Notes: generated from the letters alone by a model not told the origin. A DNA stretch of 64,000 nt from Enterobacter cancerogenus (GCF_019047785.1 NZ_CP077290.1:1240001-1304000); one strand, 5' to 3'. Shown: positions 10,376 through 20,938, counted from the first letter of the stretch. Numbers and translations are program-made.

Positions 10376-11092
10376 TTACGCACTGCGCTGCAGCAGCATC
10401 GACTTAATATGGCCGATGGCGCGCGTCGGGTTCAGCCCCTTAGGACACACACTGACGCAGTTCATGATGCTATGGCAGCGGAATACGCTGAAAGCGTCAC
10501 TTAATCCTTCCAGACGGTTATCGGTTTCGGTGTCGCGGCTATCGATCAGGAAGCGATAGGCAGCCAGCAGACCAGCCGGGCCGATAAATTTGTCCGGGTT
10601 CCACCAGAACGATGGGCACGACGTCGAGCAACATGCACAGAGAATACACTCATACAATCCATCGAGTTTTTCACGCTGCTCGGGTGACTGTAAGTGCTCA
10701 CGAGCAGGAGGATTTTGCCCATTATTCAACAAGTAAGGCTTAATCTTCTCATATTGTGCATAGAATTGCCCCATGTCTACCACCAAATCGCGCACGACCG
10801 GCAGGCCTGGCAGAGGACGGATAACAATTTTCTGACCAGGACGCTGCAACGCTGAAATTGGCGTAATACAGGCCAGGCCATTTTTTCCGTTCATGTTCAC
10901 GCCATCGGAGCCACACACCCCCTCACGGCAGGAACGGCGGAACGACAGTGTCGGATCTTTTTCTTTCAGCTGCATTAAGGCATCCAGCAGCATCATGTCA
11001 CGACCTTCTTCCGCGTCCAGGGTGTAATCCTGCATACGCGGCGCATCGTCTACATCCGGGTTATAACGATAAACTGAGAATTCGAGTTTCAT
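10376..11092 (-). CDS. sdhB: Succinate dehydrogenase iron-sulfur subunit
   Basis: Electron-transfer subunit of complex II, 238 residues. The [2Fe-2S] ligands are visible as C55, C60, D63 and C75 in SCREGVCGSDG and NGLAC (aspartate in the third position, as in E. coli). The C-terminal ferredoxin domain carries CILCACCSTSCP and CVSVCPKGLNP for the [4Fe-4S] and [3Fe-4S] clusters. It carries electrons from SdhA to the quinone site formed with SdhC and SdhD. It starts 15 bases after sdhA. Confidence 0.97.
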   Translation of the reverse strand: MKLEFSVYRYNPDVDDAPRMQDYTLDAEEGRDMMLLDALMQLKEKDPTLSFRRSCREGVCGSDGVNMNGKNGLACITPISALQRPGQKIVIRPLPGLPVVRDLVVDMGQFYAQYEKIKPYLLNNGQNPPAREHLQSPEQREKLDGLYECILCACCSTSCPSFWWNPDKFIGPAGLLAAYRFLIDSRDTETDNRLEGLSDAFSVFRCHSIMNCVSVCPKGLNPTRAIGHIKSMLLQRSA

Positions 11093-11107
11093 TGTCCTGT
11101 CTCCGCA

Positions 11108-12874
11108 TTAATAAGTACGAATCTTCGGCGGGAATGCCGGACGCAGTTTCGGTTCCATGTTAACGCTACGACGCGTCATGGTTTCCGACTCTGGCAGATA
11201 CAGGGAATGGCACAGCCAGTTTTCGTCATCACGATCCGGGAAGTCGAAGCGGCTATGCGCGCCACGGCTTTCGGTACGGAAGTTTGCCGACACCGCAGTG
11301 GCGTAGGCCGTTTCCATCAGGTTATCCAGCTCCAGACACTCAACGCGCTGGGTATTGAACTCGCTGGAGGTATCATCCAGACGGGCATTTTTCAGACGCT
11401 CGCGGATCGCTTTCAGCTGCTCAAGGCCTTTCGCCATCGCGTCGCCTTCACGGAATACCGAGAAGTTGTGCTGCATACATTCCTGCAGCGCTTTACGGAT
11501 TTCCACCGGATCTTCACCGTTACGGTTGCCGTTCCAGCGGTTGAGGCGCTCGAGGGAGGCATCGATTTCAGCGTCGGTAGCGTCAAGCAGGTCGCCCTGC
11601 TCGGCAATGGATTCCTGCAGATGCAGGCCCACCGCACGGCCAAACACCACCAGGTCCAGCAGGGAGTTGCCGCCCAGACGGTTAGCGCCGTGTACCGACA
11701 CGCAGGCGATTTCGCCGACGGCAAACAGGCCAGGGATCACCACGTCTTCGCCCTGCTCGTTCACGGTCAGCGCCTGACCGGTCACTTTGGTCGGAATGCC
11801 GCCCATCATGTAGTGGCAGGTTGGGATAACCGGGATAGGTTCTTTAACCGGGTCAACGTGGGCGAAGGTGCGGGACAGCTCCAGAATGCCCGGCAGGCGA
11901 GATTCCAGTACCTCTTTACCCAGGTGGTCGAGCTTCAGCTTCGCGTGTGGACCCCATGGGCCATCGCAGCCGCGGCCTTCGCGGATTTCGATCATGATGG
12001 AACGCGCCACCACGTCACGACCCGCCAGGTCTTTCGCATTCGGGGCATAACGCTCCATGAAGCGCTCGCCGTGTTTGTTCAGCAGGTAGCCACCTTCACC
12101 ACGGCAGCCTTCCGTCACCAGAACCCCCGCGCCGGCGATACCGGTTGGGTGGAACTGCCACATCTCCATATCCTGCACCGGCACGCCCGCGCGGATAGCC
12201 ATCCCCACGCCGTCACCGGTGTTAATGTGGGCGTTGGTGGTTGACTGATAAATACGCCCTGCACCGCCGGTAGCCAGCACGGTTGCACGCGCTTTGAAGT
12301 AGACGACCTCACCGGTCTCGATGCACAGTGCGGTACAGCCCACGACTGCGCCATCGGCGTTTTTCACCAGATCCAGCGCATACCACTCAGAGAAGATGGT
12401 GGTGTGGTTTTTCAGGTTTTGCTGATACAGAGTGTGCAACAGCGCGTGGCCGGTACGGTCCGCCGCCGCTGCGGTACGTGCCGCCTGCTCGCCGCCGAAA
12501 TCTTTCGACTGACCGCCAAACGGACGTTGATAGATGGTGCCATTTTCCAGACGGGAGAACGGCAGGCCCATGTGGTCCAGCTCCAGAATCGCTTCCGGGC
12601 CGGTTTTACACATATATTCGATGGCATCCTGGTCACCGATGTAGTCGGAACCTTTTACCGTGTCGTACATGTGCCATTCCCAGTTATCTTCATGGGTATT
12701 ACCGAGCGCCACGGTGATACCACCCTGGGCTGATACGGTATGGGAACGGGTCGGGAACACTTTAGAGAGCAGCGCACAGGTCTGGCCGCTCTGGGAAATT
12801 TGCAGCGCTGCGCGCATACCTGCGCCACCAGCACCAATCACGACAGCATCAAATTCTCTGACTGGCAGTTTCAT
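11108..12874 (-). CDS. sdhA: Succinate dehydrogenase flavoprotein subunit
   Basis: Catalytic subunit of complex II, oxidising succinate to fumarate. 588 residues from the ATG that shares its A with the sdhD stop (TAATG). The dinucleotide-binding motif [14 protein letters not shown] is at about residues 11-24 and the covalent FAD histidine is H45 in [10 protein letters not shown]. The substrate-binding arginine and histidine regions ([24 protein letters not shown]) are intact. A start four codons upstream is possible in frame but would overlap sdhD and lacks support. Confidence 0.97.
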   Translation of the reverse strand: MKLPVREFDAVVIGAGGAGMRAALQISQSGQTCALLSKVFPTRSHTVSAQGGITVALGNTHEDNWEWHMYDTVKGSDYIGDQDAIEYMCKTGPEAILELDHMGLPFSRLENGTIYQRPFGGQSKDFGGEQAARTAAAADRTGHALLHTLYQQNLKNHTTIFSEWYALDLVKNADGAVVGCTALCIETGEVVYFKARATVLATGGAGRIYQSTTNAHINTGDGVGMAIRAGVPVQDMEMWQFHPTGIAGAGVLVTEGCRGEGGYLLNKHGERFMERYAPNAKDLAGRDVVARSIMIEIREGRGCDGPWGPHAKLKLDHLGKEVLESRLPGILELSRTFAHVDPVKEPIPVIPTCHYMMGGIPTKVTGQALTVNEQGEDVVIPGLFAVGEIACVSVHGANRLGGNSLLDLVVFGRAVGLHLQESIAEQGDLLDATDAEIDASLERLNRWNGNRNGEDPVEIRKALQECMQHNFSVFREGDAMAKGLEQLKAIRERLKNARLDDTSSEFNTQRVECLELDNLMETAYATAVSANFRTESRGAHSRFDFPDRDDENWLCHSLYLPESETMTRRSVNMEPKLRPAFPPKIRTY

Positions 12875-13221
12875 TACACACCCCACACCACAACGAATCC
12901 ATAAATAACGTAAACCACCAGTGCAACGACAATTGCCAGCTGCAGAGGGAGGCGAATGGCCAGAGGTTTAACGTAATCGGTCAACACCTGCCACATGCCA
13001 ATCCAGGCATGGATAAGGATGGAGAACAGCGCCAGCAGGGTAAACACTTTGGTGAAGGCCGATCCGAAGAAACCACTCCAGAGCTCCCACGTCAGCGTGC
13101 CGCTGGTCGCGAAGAAACCGATCATATAGATGATGTAAAGCGTGAGGACGATGGCGGTAGCGCGGACCAGAATGAAGTCATGTACGCCGTTGCGTCCTAA
13201 TGCGGAGGCGTTGCTTACCAT
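12874..13221 (-). CDS. sdhD: Succinate dehydrogenase membrane anchor subunit
   Basis: A 115-residue inner-membrane subunit with three hydrophobic segments. H71 (SILIHAWIG) is in the position of the heme b ligand, and D82-Y83 (LTDYV) in that of the ubiquinone-site residues. The gene overlaps the end of sdhC by seven bases and its stop overlaps the sdhA start, so the four subunits are tightly coupled. Confidence 0.97.
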   Translation of the reverse strand: MVSNASALGRNGVHDFILVRATAIVLTLYIIYMIGFFATSGTLTWELWSGFFGSAFTKVFTLLALFSILIHAWIGMWQVLTDYVKPLAIRLPLQLAIVVALVVYVIYGFVVVWGV

Positions 13222-13604
13222 ACGAGAACTCCTGCAAGAATTGAAAGCACGACAGTCAATACAAATGAAATGTTAGCGGAGCGTTTCCCGGCCTCGAAGG
13301 TCTCTTCCAGATAGCCGAAATCCATCAGCATATGGCGTACGCCGCCTACGACGTGGTATGCCAGCGCGGTCAGAATGCCCCACATGATAAATTTCACGAA
13401 GAAGCTGTTCATAATGGCGGAGGCCTGGAGGAATCCTTCAGGAGACGAGAGGCTGGTTCCCAGTAGCCACAGCAAAATACCGACCGCCACAAACGTAATC
13501 ACACCGGATACGCGGTGCAGAATGGACGCTATTGCTGTTACAGGGAATCGGATCGTTTTGAGATCCAGATTGACAGGTCTTTGTTTTTTCACGTTTCTTA
13601 TCAT
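13215..13604 (-). CDS. sdhC: Succinate dehydrogenase cytochrome b556 subunit
   Basis: A 129-residue membrane subunit that binds heme b and ubiquinone with SdhD. S27 and R31 ([10 protein letters not shown]) and heme ligand H84 (ALAYHVVGG) are present, with three transmembrane segments. The start at 13604 ([10 protein letters not shown]) is chosen by family length. An in-frame ATG five codons upstream (13619) is closer to the GGAGGAAGGAAA stretch, so the start is less certain than usual. In E. coli this start region is the target of the RyhB and Spot 42 small RNAs. Confidence 0.95.
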   Translation of the reverse strand: MIRNVKKQRPVNLDLKTIRFPVTAIASILHRVSGVITFVAVGILLWLLGTSLSSPEGFLQASAIMNSFFVKFIMWGILTALAYHVVGGVRHMLMDFGYLEETFEAGKRSANISFVLTVVLSILAGVLVW

Positions 13605-13779
13605 GAATAACGCCCACATGCTGTTCTTATTGTTTCCTTCCTCCGGACTGCGATGCGGGTCAGACAGCGTTCCTTTTCTATAACTGCGCGTCATGCAAAA
13701 CATTGCTTCCAAATGCTAAAACGACACGTTACAACGCTGGGTGGCTCGGGATTGCAGGGTGTTCCGGAGACCTGGCGGC

Positions 13780-13808
13780 AGTATAGGCCGTTCACAAAAT
13801 CATTACAA
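13780..13808 (-). promoter_or_regulatory. sdhC promoter
   Basis: On the minus strand, -35 TTGTAA (13803-13808) and -10 TATACT (13780-13785) are separated by exactly 17 bases. This implies a leader of about 170 bases ahead of sdhC. Position and sequence match the known E. coli sdh promoter. Confidence 0.82.
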
Positions 13809-13845
13809 TTAACCTACATACAGTTTGTCGGGTTTTCTCTGGAAC

Positions 13846-13861
13846 AGTGATCCGGGTCACG
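13846..13861. promoter_or_regulatory. CRP-cAMP binding site
   Basis: AGTGATCCGGGTCACG keeps both GTGA-N6-TCAC core half-sites. It is centred about 80 bases upstream of the predicted sdhC start of transcription and about 100 bases upstream of gltA P1, so it could serve either gene; sdh is the known CRP target in E. coli. Confidence 0.75.
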
Positions 13862-13942
13862 ATAACAACATCTTTTTAATTTTTAATCATCTGATTTGAC
13901 AAATGTTAAACAATATTGTTACAAACGTCATCAGAAAAGGCA

Positions 13943-13948
13943 TATAAT
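13943..13948 (+). promoter_or_regulatory. gltA promoter P1, -10 element
   Basis: A perfect TATAAT about 310 bases upstream of gltA. The matching -35 is poor (TTACAA, 18-base spacer), suggesting dependence on an activator or repression. Confidence 0.5.
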
Positions 13949-14009
13949 GCGCAAAAGTTATGAGGTCTCTCTTTCACCTGACAAATAGTTATGTAACAGT
14001 GTGATGGTA

Positions 14010-14038
14010 TTGACCGAAGTTATCAGGACAGTTATTAG
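14010..14038 (+). promoter_or_regulatory. gltA promoter P2 candidate
   Basis: TTGACC and TATTAG with a 17-base spacer, about 220 bases upstream of gltA. E. coli also has two gltA promoters in this stretch. Confidence 0.45.
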
Positions 14039-14258
14039 TGGTATACAGGTTTGAATAATTCGGACCGCTGAAACACTGATTTGCTGTTATTTCACTGATA
14101 TTTCATTCGTTTACCTGCAAGGCGCCATAGCTCTGTACCCTGGTTATGCCTCGTGAGCTGAGCGGTAAGCCAAATAACAATCTGGTAACGGTGATTAACA
14201 GCTGAAGGCAAATCCGGTGAACAGCAGTCTTAAGCATAAGGCGCTAAGGAGACCGTAA

Positions 14259-15542
14259 ATGGCTGATACAAAGGCAAAGCTCACCCTCGGGGGTGATACT
14301 GCTATTGAACTGGATGTGCTAAAAGGCACGCTCGGTCAGGATGTTATTGATATCCGTACGCTGGGTTCGAAAGGTGTTTTCACCTTTGACCCTGGATTTA
14401 CCTCTACCGCATCTTGCGAATCCAAAATCACCTTCATCGACGGTGACGAAGGCATCCTGCTCCATCGCGGCTTCCCCATCGATCAGTTAGCCACCGAATC
14501 CAACTATCTGGAAGTGTGCTACATCCTGCTGAACGGCGAAAAGCCGACCCAGGCGGAATACGATGAATTCCGGACCACCGTTACCCGTCACACCATGATC
14601 CACGAGCAGATTACCCGTCTGTTCCATGCGTTCCGTCGTGACTCTCACCCGATGGCGGTAATGTGCGGGATCACCGGTGCGCTGGCCGCGTTCTATCACG
14701 ATTCCCTCGACGTGAATAACCCACGTCACCGTGATATTGCCGCGTTCCGCCTGCTGTCCAAAATGCCGACCATGGCGGCGATGTGCTACAAATATTCTAT
14801 CGGCCAGCCGTTTGTATATCCGCGTAACGACCTCTCCTACGCCGGTAACTTCCTGCGCATGATGTTCTCCACGCCGTGCGAAGAGTACGAAGTGAACCCG
14901 GTGCTGGAACGCGCCATGGACCGTATTCTGATCCTGCACGCTGACCACGAACAGAACGCCTCTACCTCTACCGTCCGTACCGCAGGCTCTTCAGGCGCGA
15001 ACCCGTTCGCCTGTATCGCAGCGGGTATCGCCTCCCTGTGGGGACCGGCGCACGGCGGCGCGAACGAAGCGGCGCTCAAGATGCTGGAAGAGATCAGCTC
15101 CGTTGAGCACATTCCTGAGTTCGTGCGTCGCGCGAAAGACAAGAATGACTCCTTCCGTCTGATGGGCTTCGGTCACCGCGTGTACAAAAACTACGACCCG
15201 CGCGCCACCGTGATGCGTGAAACCTGCCACGAAGTGCTGAAAGAACTGGGTACCAAAGATGACCTGCTGGAAGTGGCGATGGAGCTGGAACACATCGCGC
15301 TGAACGACCCGTACTTCATCGAGAAGAAACTCTACCCGAACGTCGACTTCTACTCCGGTATCATCCTGAAAGCGATGGGTATTCCGTCTTCCATGTTCAC
15401 CGTGATCTTCGCGATGGCGCGTACCGTAGGCTGGATTGCGCACTGGAACGAAATGCACAGCGAAGGCATGAAAATCGCCCGTCCTCGTCAGCTGTATACC
15501 GGCTACGAGCAGCGTGATTTTAAGTCTGATATTAAGCGCTAA
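14259..15542 (+). CDS. gltA: Type II citrate synthase
   Basis: Condenses oxaloacetate and acetyl-CoA to citrate, the entry step of the TCA cycle. 427 residues, the length of the hexameric NADH-inhibited enzymes of gram-negative bacteria. The catalytic histidines and aspartate sit in [19 protein letters not shown] and [26 protein letters not shown] supplies the ribosome site. Transcribed alone, divergently from sdhCDAB, and ended by a shared terminator with nei. Confidence 0.98.
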   Translation: MADTKAKLTLGGDTAIELDVLKGTLGQDVIDIRTLGSKGVFTFDPGFTSTASCESKITFIDGDEGILLHRGFPIDQLATESNYLEVCYILLNGEKPTQAEYDEFRTTVTRHTMIHEQITRLFHAFRRDSHPMAVMCGITGALAAFYHDSLDVNNPRHRDIAAFRLLSKMPTMAAMCYKYSIGQPFVYPRNDLSYAGNFLRMMFSTPCEEYEVNPVLERAMDRILILHADHEQNASTSTVRTAGSSGANPFACIAAGIASLWGPAHGGANEAALKMLEEISSVEHIPEFVRRAKDKNDSFRLMGFGHRVYKNYDPRATVMRETCHEVLKELGTKDDLLEVAMELEHIALNDPYFIEKKLYPNVDFYSGIILKAMGIPSSMFTVIFAMARTVGWIAHWNEMHSEGMKIARPRQLYTGYEQRDFKSDIKR

Positions 15543-15564
15543 CAACGTTGGGTGCGGCCTGATG

Positions 15565-15596
15565 CCCTCACCCGGCCCTCTCCCACAGGGAGAGGG
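15565..15596. repeat. Dispersed palindromic repeat, copy 3
   Basis: CCCTCACCC followed by CCCTCTCCC-ACA-GGGAGAGGG, the same orientation as copy 1. It lies 15 bases upstream of the gltA terminator. Confidence 0.7.
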
Positions 15597-15610
15597 TGAA
15601 AACATTAAAA

Positions 15611-15634
15611 ACGGCAACTTTCGTTGCCGTTTTG
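15611..15634. terminator. Bidirectional terminator between gltA and nei
   Basis: Stem ACGGCAAC / GTTGCCGT with loop TTTC, preceded by AAAA and followed by TTT, so it can work for both convergent genes. It begins about 70 bases after gltA and lies just beyond the nei stop. Confidence 0.85.
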
Positions 15635-15637
15635 CTT

Positions 15638-16429
15638 TTACCTCTGGCACCCCGGACACCAGTAAAACGGTCTGGACGAGAGCGTTGTCTTTTCAATTAT
15701 CCCGCCGCAGCGTTCGCACTTTTTTCCCGCCCGATGAAACACCCTGAACCGGAACAGCGCCCCGTGGTGCTTTTTATCATCCACCCTGCCTCGCGTGTTG
15801 TAGGACAGGCGCGGTATCTCCAGCAGCGCGTGGGACAGGGCGTCCAGCTGCGCGTCGCTCAGCTGTGAGGCTTTATGCTGCGCCGCCAGCCCAACGTCCC
15901 ACAGAATTTCCACCCGCAGATAATTTCCTAACCCCGCCAGAAACGCCTGATCGAGGAATAAGCCGGAGAACTGCCGGTTGCGGAATTTGGGCGATAACAG
16001 CCGGGCTTTCACGTCGCTGGCCGTCAGGCGCATATCCAGCACGTCCGGCCCCACGCGTTGCAGGAACGGGTGCGTAAGCAACTGCTCCGGCGTTAACATG
16101 TCGATATCCGACGCGCTGTAAAGCAGAACGGCTTTATCTGCCGTTTGCAGCCTGACGCGCAGCACGCGGGTGGTTTCTGGCTGTTCGTGGGCATTCACCA
16201 CGCGCCATACGCCGTATAGCTGGTTATGGCTATATAACGTCAGGTTATGGGAGAAATGCGTCAGCAACGCCTTGCCGCGCGTGTCGATGTGGGTCACCGT
16301 CTGGCCCACCAGCATTGATTCATATTTTTTGAGTTGCGGAAAAGCAAACCAGACACGGGTCAGGGGTTTGCCTTTTATCGCCGCCTCCAGGTTATCCGCC
16401 GCGCGGCGGATCTCCGGACCTTCTGGCAT
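15638..16429 (-). CDS. nei: Endonuclease VIII, DNA glycosylase/AP lyase
   Basis: Base-excision repair enzyme that removes oxidised pyrimidines and nicks the strand. 263 residues. The N-terminal [11 protein letters not shown] supplies the catalytic proline 2 and glutamate 3; a helix-two-turn-helix is followed by a C-terminal zinc finger (CERCGG ... WCPGCQR). It starts 21 bases after pxpA with an AAGGA site and closes a six-gene minus-strand run beginning with phr. Confidence 0.96.
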   Translation of the reverse strand: MPEGPEIRRAADNLEAAIKGKPLTRVWFAFPQLKKYESMLVGQTVTHIDTRGKALLTHFSHNLTLYSHNQLYGVWRVVNAHEQPETTRVLRVRLQTADKAVLLYSASDIDMLTPEQLLTHPFLQRVGPDVLDMRLTASDVKARLLSPKFRNRQFSGLFLDQAFLAGLGNYLRVEILWDVGLAAQHKASQLSDAQLDALSHALLEIPRLSYNTRGRVDDKKHHGALFRFRVFHRAGKKCERCGGIIEKTTLSSRPFYWCPGCQR

Positions 16430-16450
16430 GGTGTTGTCCTTATTGCGATG

Positions 16451-17188
16451 TCAGGCGCTGACGAGAATACCCTGCTCTGCAAAGGCCGCCCGCAGGCGGC
16501 GCGCAAATGCCAGCGCATGCTCACCATCGCCGTGTAAACAGACCGTATCAGCCTGGACCTTTGCCGTTGTGCCGTCAATCGTCGTGACCTGCCCCAGGCG
16601 TACCATCTCCAGCGTCTGCGCCAGCGCCTGCGGTTCAGAAGTGATAAGCGCGCCCGGCTGCGTGCGGGGGACGAGGCTGCCGTCAGCCTGATATCCCCGG
16701 TCGGCAAAGACTTCCTGGCGGGTAGTTAAGCCCAGACGCGCGCCGGCGCGGATAAGCTCACTGCCGGCCAGGCCGACCAGAATGCAATGCGGATTATAGT
16801 CCCGCACCGCCCGCGCGATGGCATCCGCCAGAGCAGGCTCTTTTGCCGCCTGGTTGTAAAGCATGCCGTGCGGCTTCACGTGGCACAGCACCCCCTGCTG
16901 CGCACGGACAATCGCGTCCAGCGCGCCAATCTGATAGAGCATCTGGGCATAGACCGTCTCCGGCGGCAGCTCCATCGCCGTTCGGCCAAAATTGGCCCTG
17001 TCAGGAAAACCCGGGTGCGCCCCGATCGCCACGCCGTGTTTGATGGCATTGCGCACGCTTGTCAGCATGGTTTGCGCGTCGCCCGCATGAAAACCGCAGG
17101 CGATATTGACCGAAGAGACCAGCGTCATCAGCGCGTCATCCGCGCTGCCGCCCTCGCCCAAATCGGCGTTTAAATCAATCTTTGCCAT
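16451..17188 (-). CDS. pxpA: 5-oxoprolinase subunit PxpA (LamB/YcsF family)
   Basis: Subunit of the ATP-dependent prokaryotic 5-oxoprolinase, which opens 5-oxoproline (formed from glutamine and glutamate damage) to glutamate. 245 residues starting [13 protein letters not shown] with a GGAGG site 5 bases before the ATG. The family motifs [18 protein letters not shown] and [10 protein letters not shown] are present. It overlaps pxpC by 14 bases. The frame is open upstream to 17365, but that extension lies inside pxpC and is not family-like. Confidence 0.94.
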   Translation of the reverse strand: MAKIDLNADLGEGGSADDALMTLVSSVNIACGFHAGDAQTMLTSVRNAIKHGVAIGAHPGFPDRANFGRTAMELPPETVYAQMLYQIGALDAIVRAQQGVLCHVKPHGMLYNQAAKEPALADAIARAVRDYNPHCILVGLAGSELIRAGARLGLTTRQEVFADRGYQADGSLVPRTQPGALITSEPQALAQTLEMVRLGQVTTIDGTTAKVQADTVCLHGDGEHALAFARRLRAAFAEQGILVSA

Positions 17189-18107
17189 CCAGCCTCCAGG
17201 CCAGTTGCTCCAGGTAGCGCTGCTGATCCTGCCGGGCTTTGAGCGCCTCTTCCAGCGTACATTGTACAAAATGGATCGGCTGACCAAGCGGGATCTGCGC
17301 CAGATGGTAGCGATCGGCTTCAATAATGCAGGCAATACGCGGGTATCCACCGGTAGTTTGCGCATCGTTCATCAGCACGATAGGCTGCCCGTTCGGTGGA
17401 ACCTGAATCACGCCTGGCAGCAGGCCGTGCGAGAGCAGCTCGCGGTCGGTTGTGCGGGTCAGCGGCTGCCCCTGCAGGCGATAGCCCATGCGGTTACTTT
17501 GCGGGCTGATCTTCCACGGCGAGCGCCAGAAGGATGCCTGAGACGCCGCGTCGAACTCATGATATTCCGGCCCTGGCAAAGCGCGGATCTGATTTCCCCA
17601 CAGCAGCTGCTTCACGCCCTGGGCGGTGGAAAAATGCCGATCCGCAGGCTTGATAGCCAGGCGATCGCCGTCGCGCAGCAAGCGTCCTTCATGCCCGCCA
17701 ATGCCCGCTTTTGCGTCGGTACTGCACGAGCCAAGGACGTCAGGCACGTCAAGGCCTCCGGCGACGGCAAGGTAACTGCGTACGCCGTGCGAAGGACGGT
17801 TGAGGGTCAGTCGCTGGCCCGCTTGCGCCCTGAGACGCCAGCCCGTCCAGACCGCTTTACCGTCAAGCGTTGCATCGCAGCCTGCGCCGGTAAGCGCAAA
17901 CCAGGTCTCCTGGCCGAATTCAATCACGCACTGTCCGAGCGTAATCTCCAGCGCCGCCGTGCTGCCGGGGTTGCCCACCAGCACGTTTGCAATTTCAAGC
18001 GCAGGCCGGTCGAGCGCGCCGCAATAGCTCACGCCGGACTGGCGCATGCCAAAGCGCCCGGCATCCTGTACCGAGGTGTAAAGCCCGGCGCGAATAAGCG
18101 TTAACAT
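17175..18107 (-). CDS. pxpC: 5-oxoprolinase subunit PxpC (KipA-like)
   Basis: 310-residue biotin-independent carboxylase/KipA-like subunit that works with PxpA and PxpB. It begins [18 protein letters not shown], characteristic of the family, and has the [12 protein letters not shown] motif. An AGGAGG site precedes the ATG. It overlaps pxpB by seven bases and pxpA by 14, consistent with a stoichiometric complex. Confidence 0.93.
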   Translation of the reverse strand: MLTLIRAGLYTSVQDAGRFGMRQSGVSYCGALDRPALEIANVLVGNPGSTAALEITLGQCVIEFGQETWFALTGAGCDATLDGKAVWTGWRLRAQAGQRLTLNRPSHGVRSYLAVAGGLDVPDVLGSCSTDAKAGIGGHEGRLLRDGDRLAIKPADRHFSTAQGVKQLLWGNQIRALPGPEYHEFDAASQASFWRSPWKISPQSNRMGYRLQGQPLTRTTDRELLSHGLLPGVIQVPPNGQPIVLMNDAQTTGGYPRIACIIEADRYHLAQIPLGQPIHFVQCTLEEALKARQDQQRYLEQLAWRLDGKD

Positions 18108-18757
18108 ACCCCCTCCTTCTGCGGGATAAAGCGAAGGGTGTCGCCGGGACGCAGAAGTATTGGCGCATCCTGGCGTGGTTCAAATAATGGGGTGGACGTG
18201 TGTCCGATAAGCTGCCAGCCGCCGGGCGAGGCAAGCGGGTAGATGCCGGTCTGCTCACCGCCGATCGCCACCGTCCCCGCGGGTACGCTCAGGCGCGGCT
18301 CGGCGCGACGGGGGGTATGCAGCTCTGACGGCAGCCCGCCCAGATACGGAAAACCTGGCTGGAAGCCAACGAACCAGACCACGTAATTTACCGAAGCATG
18401 CATTTCAACCACCTGCTTCTCGGTTAAACCACTGTGTTGCGCCACGACACCAAGATCCGGCCCGCCTTCCCTGCCATAAACCACCGGGATTTCAATGGAT
18501 CTGGACTCCGGCTCCAGCGCCTCGCTCTCCTCCCACCAGCGCTGCAATCGTTCAATGGCATCCAGCGCCCCCGTGTGCGGGTGACGCAGCACCACGGTGA
18601 TATTATTCATACCCGGAATGGCTTCAACCACCCCCGGCATCTCCGGCAGACGCTGGGCCAGCCGCCAGATACGCTTTTGCGTGGCAAGCGTCACCGGTGG
18701 TTCAAGTTCCAGAACCACGGCGGTTTCGCCCAGAAGATAACAACGCGCTCGCTGCAC
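18101..18757 (-). CDS. pxpB: 5-oxoprolinase subunit PxpB (KipI-like)
   Basis: 218-residue KipI-like subunit of 5-oxoprolinase. The C-terminal cyclophilin-like segment contains [22 protein letters not shown] and [13 protein letters not shown], typical of the family. Translation begins at GTG (18757), with GAGAGGT seven bases upstream. It lies 14 bases after ybgI and overlaps pxpC. Confidence 0.93.
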   Translation of the reverse strand: MQRARCYLLGETAVVLELEPPVTLATQKRIWRLAQRLPEMPGVVEAIPGMNNITVVLRHPHTGALDAIERLQRWWEESEALEPESRSIEIPVVYGREGGPDLGVVAQHSGLTEKQVVEMHASVNYVVWFVGFQPGFPYLGGLPSELHTPRRAEPRLSVPAGTVAIGGEQTGIYPLASPGGWQLIGHTSTPLFEPRQDAPILLRPGDTLRFIPQKEGVC

Positions 18758-18771
18758 TTAACTACCTCTCA

Positions 18772-19515
18772 TCAGGCCGGATTAGGAATATCTATAAAGG
18801 TCACATCCAGATCGGTATTTTCTGTCAGCCACTCCCCGAGCGCGCGAATGCCGCCGCGCTCCGTTGCATGATGCCCCGCCGCGTAGAAATGCAGCCCCTG
18901 CTCGCGGGCGGAGTGGATGGTTTGCTCGGAGACTTCGCCGGTAATGAAGGCATCAACGCCAAAACGTGCCGCGCTATCAATAAAGCCCTGACCACCGCCG
19001 GTACACCAGGCGACGCGCTTCACCAGATCCGGCCCTGTGTCACCGCACCACAGCGGACGACGCCCCAGACGCGCTTCAATCCACGAGGCCAGCTCCAGCC
19101 CCGGAACCGGCATCGCCAGCTCGCCCCACGGCACCAGCGGCTCGATTTCCCCCTTCACGGTGATCCCCAGCAGCTGCGCCAGCTGCACGTTATTTCCCAG
19201 TTCCGGGTGCGCGTCCAGCGGCAGATGATAGCCGTAGAGGTTGATGTCGTTCGCCAGCAGCGTTTTTAGCCGGTTACGCTTCATACCGCGAATAACCGGC
19301 GCTTCGTTTTTCCAGAAGTAACCGTGATGGACGATCACGGCGTCCGCCTGCTGGCGTACCGCCTCATCCAGCAGCGCCTGGCTTGCCGTCACGCCGGTGA
19401 TAATTTTTTGCACCTTATCGCGCCCTTCAACCTGCAGGCCGTTCGGGCCGTAGTCGCTGAAGGCGGCGGTGTTGAGCTTCTCGTTAATCAGTCGTTCAAG
19501 TTCGTGGTTGTTCAT
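18772..19515 (-). CDS. ybgI: NIF3-family dinuclear metal protein YbgI
   Basis: 247-residue member of the NIF3/GTP-cyclohydrolase-I-type-2-like family, a toroidal hexamer with a two-metal site. Metal ligands are recognisable in VIVHHGYFW, LPLDAHPELG and AAGHHATERGG. The cellular role is not settled. Three ATG codons stand in a row at 19521, 19518 and 19515; the third is chosen because AAGAGA then lies at workable spacing and the length equals that of E. coli YbgI. Starts 10 bases after the phr stop. Confidence 0.9.
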   Translation of the reverse strand: MNNHELERLINEKLNTAAFSDYGPNGLQVEGRDKVQKIITGVTASQALLDEAVRQQADAVIVHHGYFWKNEAPVIRGMKRNRLKTLLANDINLYGYHLPLDAHPELGNNVQLAQLLGITVKGEIEPLVPWGELAMPVPGLELASWIEARLGRRPLWCGDTGPDLVKRVAWCTGGGQGFIDSAARFGVDAFITGEVSEQTIHSAREQGLHFYAAGHHATERGGIRALGEWLTENTDLDVTFIDIPNPA

Positions 19516-19525
19516 CATCATTCTC

Positions 19526-20938
19526 TTACGCATTACGGGCCGCTTCGTACGCCGCCAGCGTGGCGACGCGCGCCTGTTTATGGTCGACGAGGGGGCGAGG
19601 ATAATCGAGCGTTACGCCCTGCTTATCCGCCCACGTCCAGGGTTCATGGATCGCTTTAGCCGGCACCTCGTTAAGCTCCGGAAGCCAGTGGCGGATAAAC
19701 TCGCCGTCGGCGTCAAACCGTTGCCCCTGGGTTGTCGGGTTAAAGATGCGGAAATACGGTGCCGCATCGGTACCGGTAGAGGCCGCCCACTGCCAGCCGC
19801 CGTTATTGGCAGCCAGATCGCCATCGATCAGCTGAGAAATAAAATACCGCTCCCCGACGCGCCAGTCGATAAGCAGATCTTTTACCAGAAAGCTGGCAGT
19901 AATCATGCGCAGGCGGTTATGCATCCACCCGGTTGCATTGAGCTGACGCATCGCGGCATCGACAATCGGGTAGCCCGTCATGCCGTTTTGCCAGGCGCGG
20001 AGCCGATCGTCGTTTTGCTGCCACTTGACGTTTTCAGTCCAGCGGATGAAAGGTCGATGTTTACATAAATCAGGATGATAAGTCATCAGATGGCGATAGA
20101 ACTCGCGCCAGATAAGCTCGTTGAGCCACACGGCGCCTGCCGCACCGTCCAGCGCCTGCGGCTGCTCAGCCAGCAGACGATGCAGACACTGGCGTGGAGA
20201 GAGCACGCCCAGTGCTAAACAGGCCGACAACCGACTGGTTCCCTCGACGGCGGGAAAATCCCGCTGACTTTCATACTCAGCCGCCCCCTGTTTGCAGAAG
20301 TGGCGCAGCTGCGTGATGGCCGCTTTTTCATCGGCGGGGAAGAGAGTTTCATCAAACGCCTGTTGAGGATAATCAAACGTCAGCTCGGGGAGATCCGTTA
20401 AGGCTTCGCCCCTTGCGGCGGGCGCGGCGACGCACTCCGGCAGCGCCTCTTTCAGGCGTTTGATAAAAGCGTTTTTGAACGGGGTAAACACTTTATACAT
20501 CTCGTGGTTGCCGGTCATCACGCTGCCCGGCGGCAGCATAACGCTGTCATCAAATCCCTGACACACCACGGTGTCTAACCGGTTTTCCAGCTGACGGTCC
20601 CGCTGCTGCTCGTTGAATTCGTACTGGTAGTTATAAAAAAGGTGCGTGACATCATGCTCGTCACATATCGCCTGCACCGCCTGCAGTTGCGCAGAGAAAT
20701 CGCTCACCTCTTTATAGATCAGCGGAATACCTTTTTCGCCCAGCGAGCGCTGCAGTTCGTTCAGATGCGCGCAGAGGTAGGCCGCCTGTCGGGGTGCCAT
20801 ATCATGCTGCTGCCACTGCTCGGGGGTCCCAATAAACAGTGCCAGCACGCGGGCGTCTTTGGCGCGGCAGGCTGCCGCCAGGGCGATGTTGTCGTGAACG
20901 CGCAGATCCGCGCGAAACCAAACCAGATGGGTGGGCAT
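19526..20938 (-). CDS. phr: Deoxyribodipyrimidine photo-lyase
   Basis: Class I CPD photolyase that uses light to reverse UV-induced pyrimidine dimers. 470 residues: N-terminal antenna-binding Rossmann domain (HLVWFRADLRVHDNIAL) and C-terminal helical FAD domain with ELIWREFYRHLM, WQNGMTGYPIVDAAMRQL and DGDLAANNGGWQWAASTGTD. Downstream genes follow within 10 bases, so phr appears to head the ybgI-pxpBCA-nei run; in E. coli phr is separated from ybgI by dtpD and preceded by ybgA, neither of which is present here. Confidence 0.97.
   Translation of the reverse strand: MPTHLVWFRADLRVHDNIALAAACRAKDARVLALFIGTPEQWQQHDMAPRQAAYLCAHLNELQRSLGEKGIPLIYKEVSDFSAQLQAVQAICDEHDVTHLFYNYQYEFNEQQRDRQLENRLDTVVCQGFDDSVMLPPGSVMTGNHEMYKVFTPFKNAFIKRLKEALPECVAAPAARGEALTDLPELTFDYPQQAFDETLFPADEKAAITQLRHFCKQGAAEYESQRDFPAVEGTSRLSACLALGVLSPRQCLHRLLAEQPQALDGAAGAVWLNELIWREFYRHLMTYHPDLCKHRPFIRWTENVKWQQNDDRLRAWQNGMTGYPIVDAAMRQLNATGWMHNRLRMITASFLVKDLLIDWRVGERYFISQLIDGDLAANNGGWQWAASTGTDAAPYFRIFNPTTQGQRFDADGEFIRHWLPELNEVPAKAIHEPWTWADKQGVTLDYPRPLVDHKQARVATLAAYEAARNA

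Larger units (their letters stand above)
13605..14258. other. sdhC-gltA divergent regulatory region
   Basis: 654 bases without a gene between divergent sdhC and gltA. It holds the sdhC promoter, a CRP-type site, two candidate gltA promoters and a long gltA leader (roughly 210-300 bases depending on the promoter). AT-rich stretches between 13860 and 13950 would suit ArcA and IHF binding known for this region in E. coli, but I did not resolve individual boxes. No small ORF with a good ribosome site was recognised. Confidence 0.8.
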
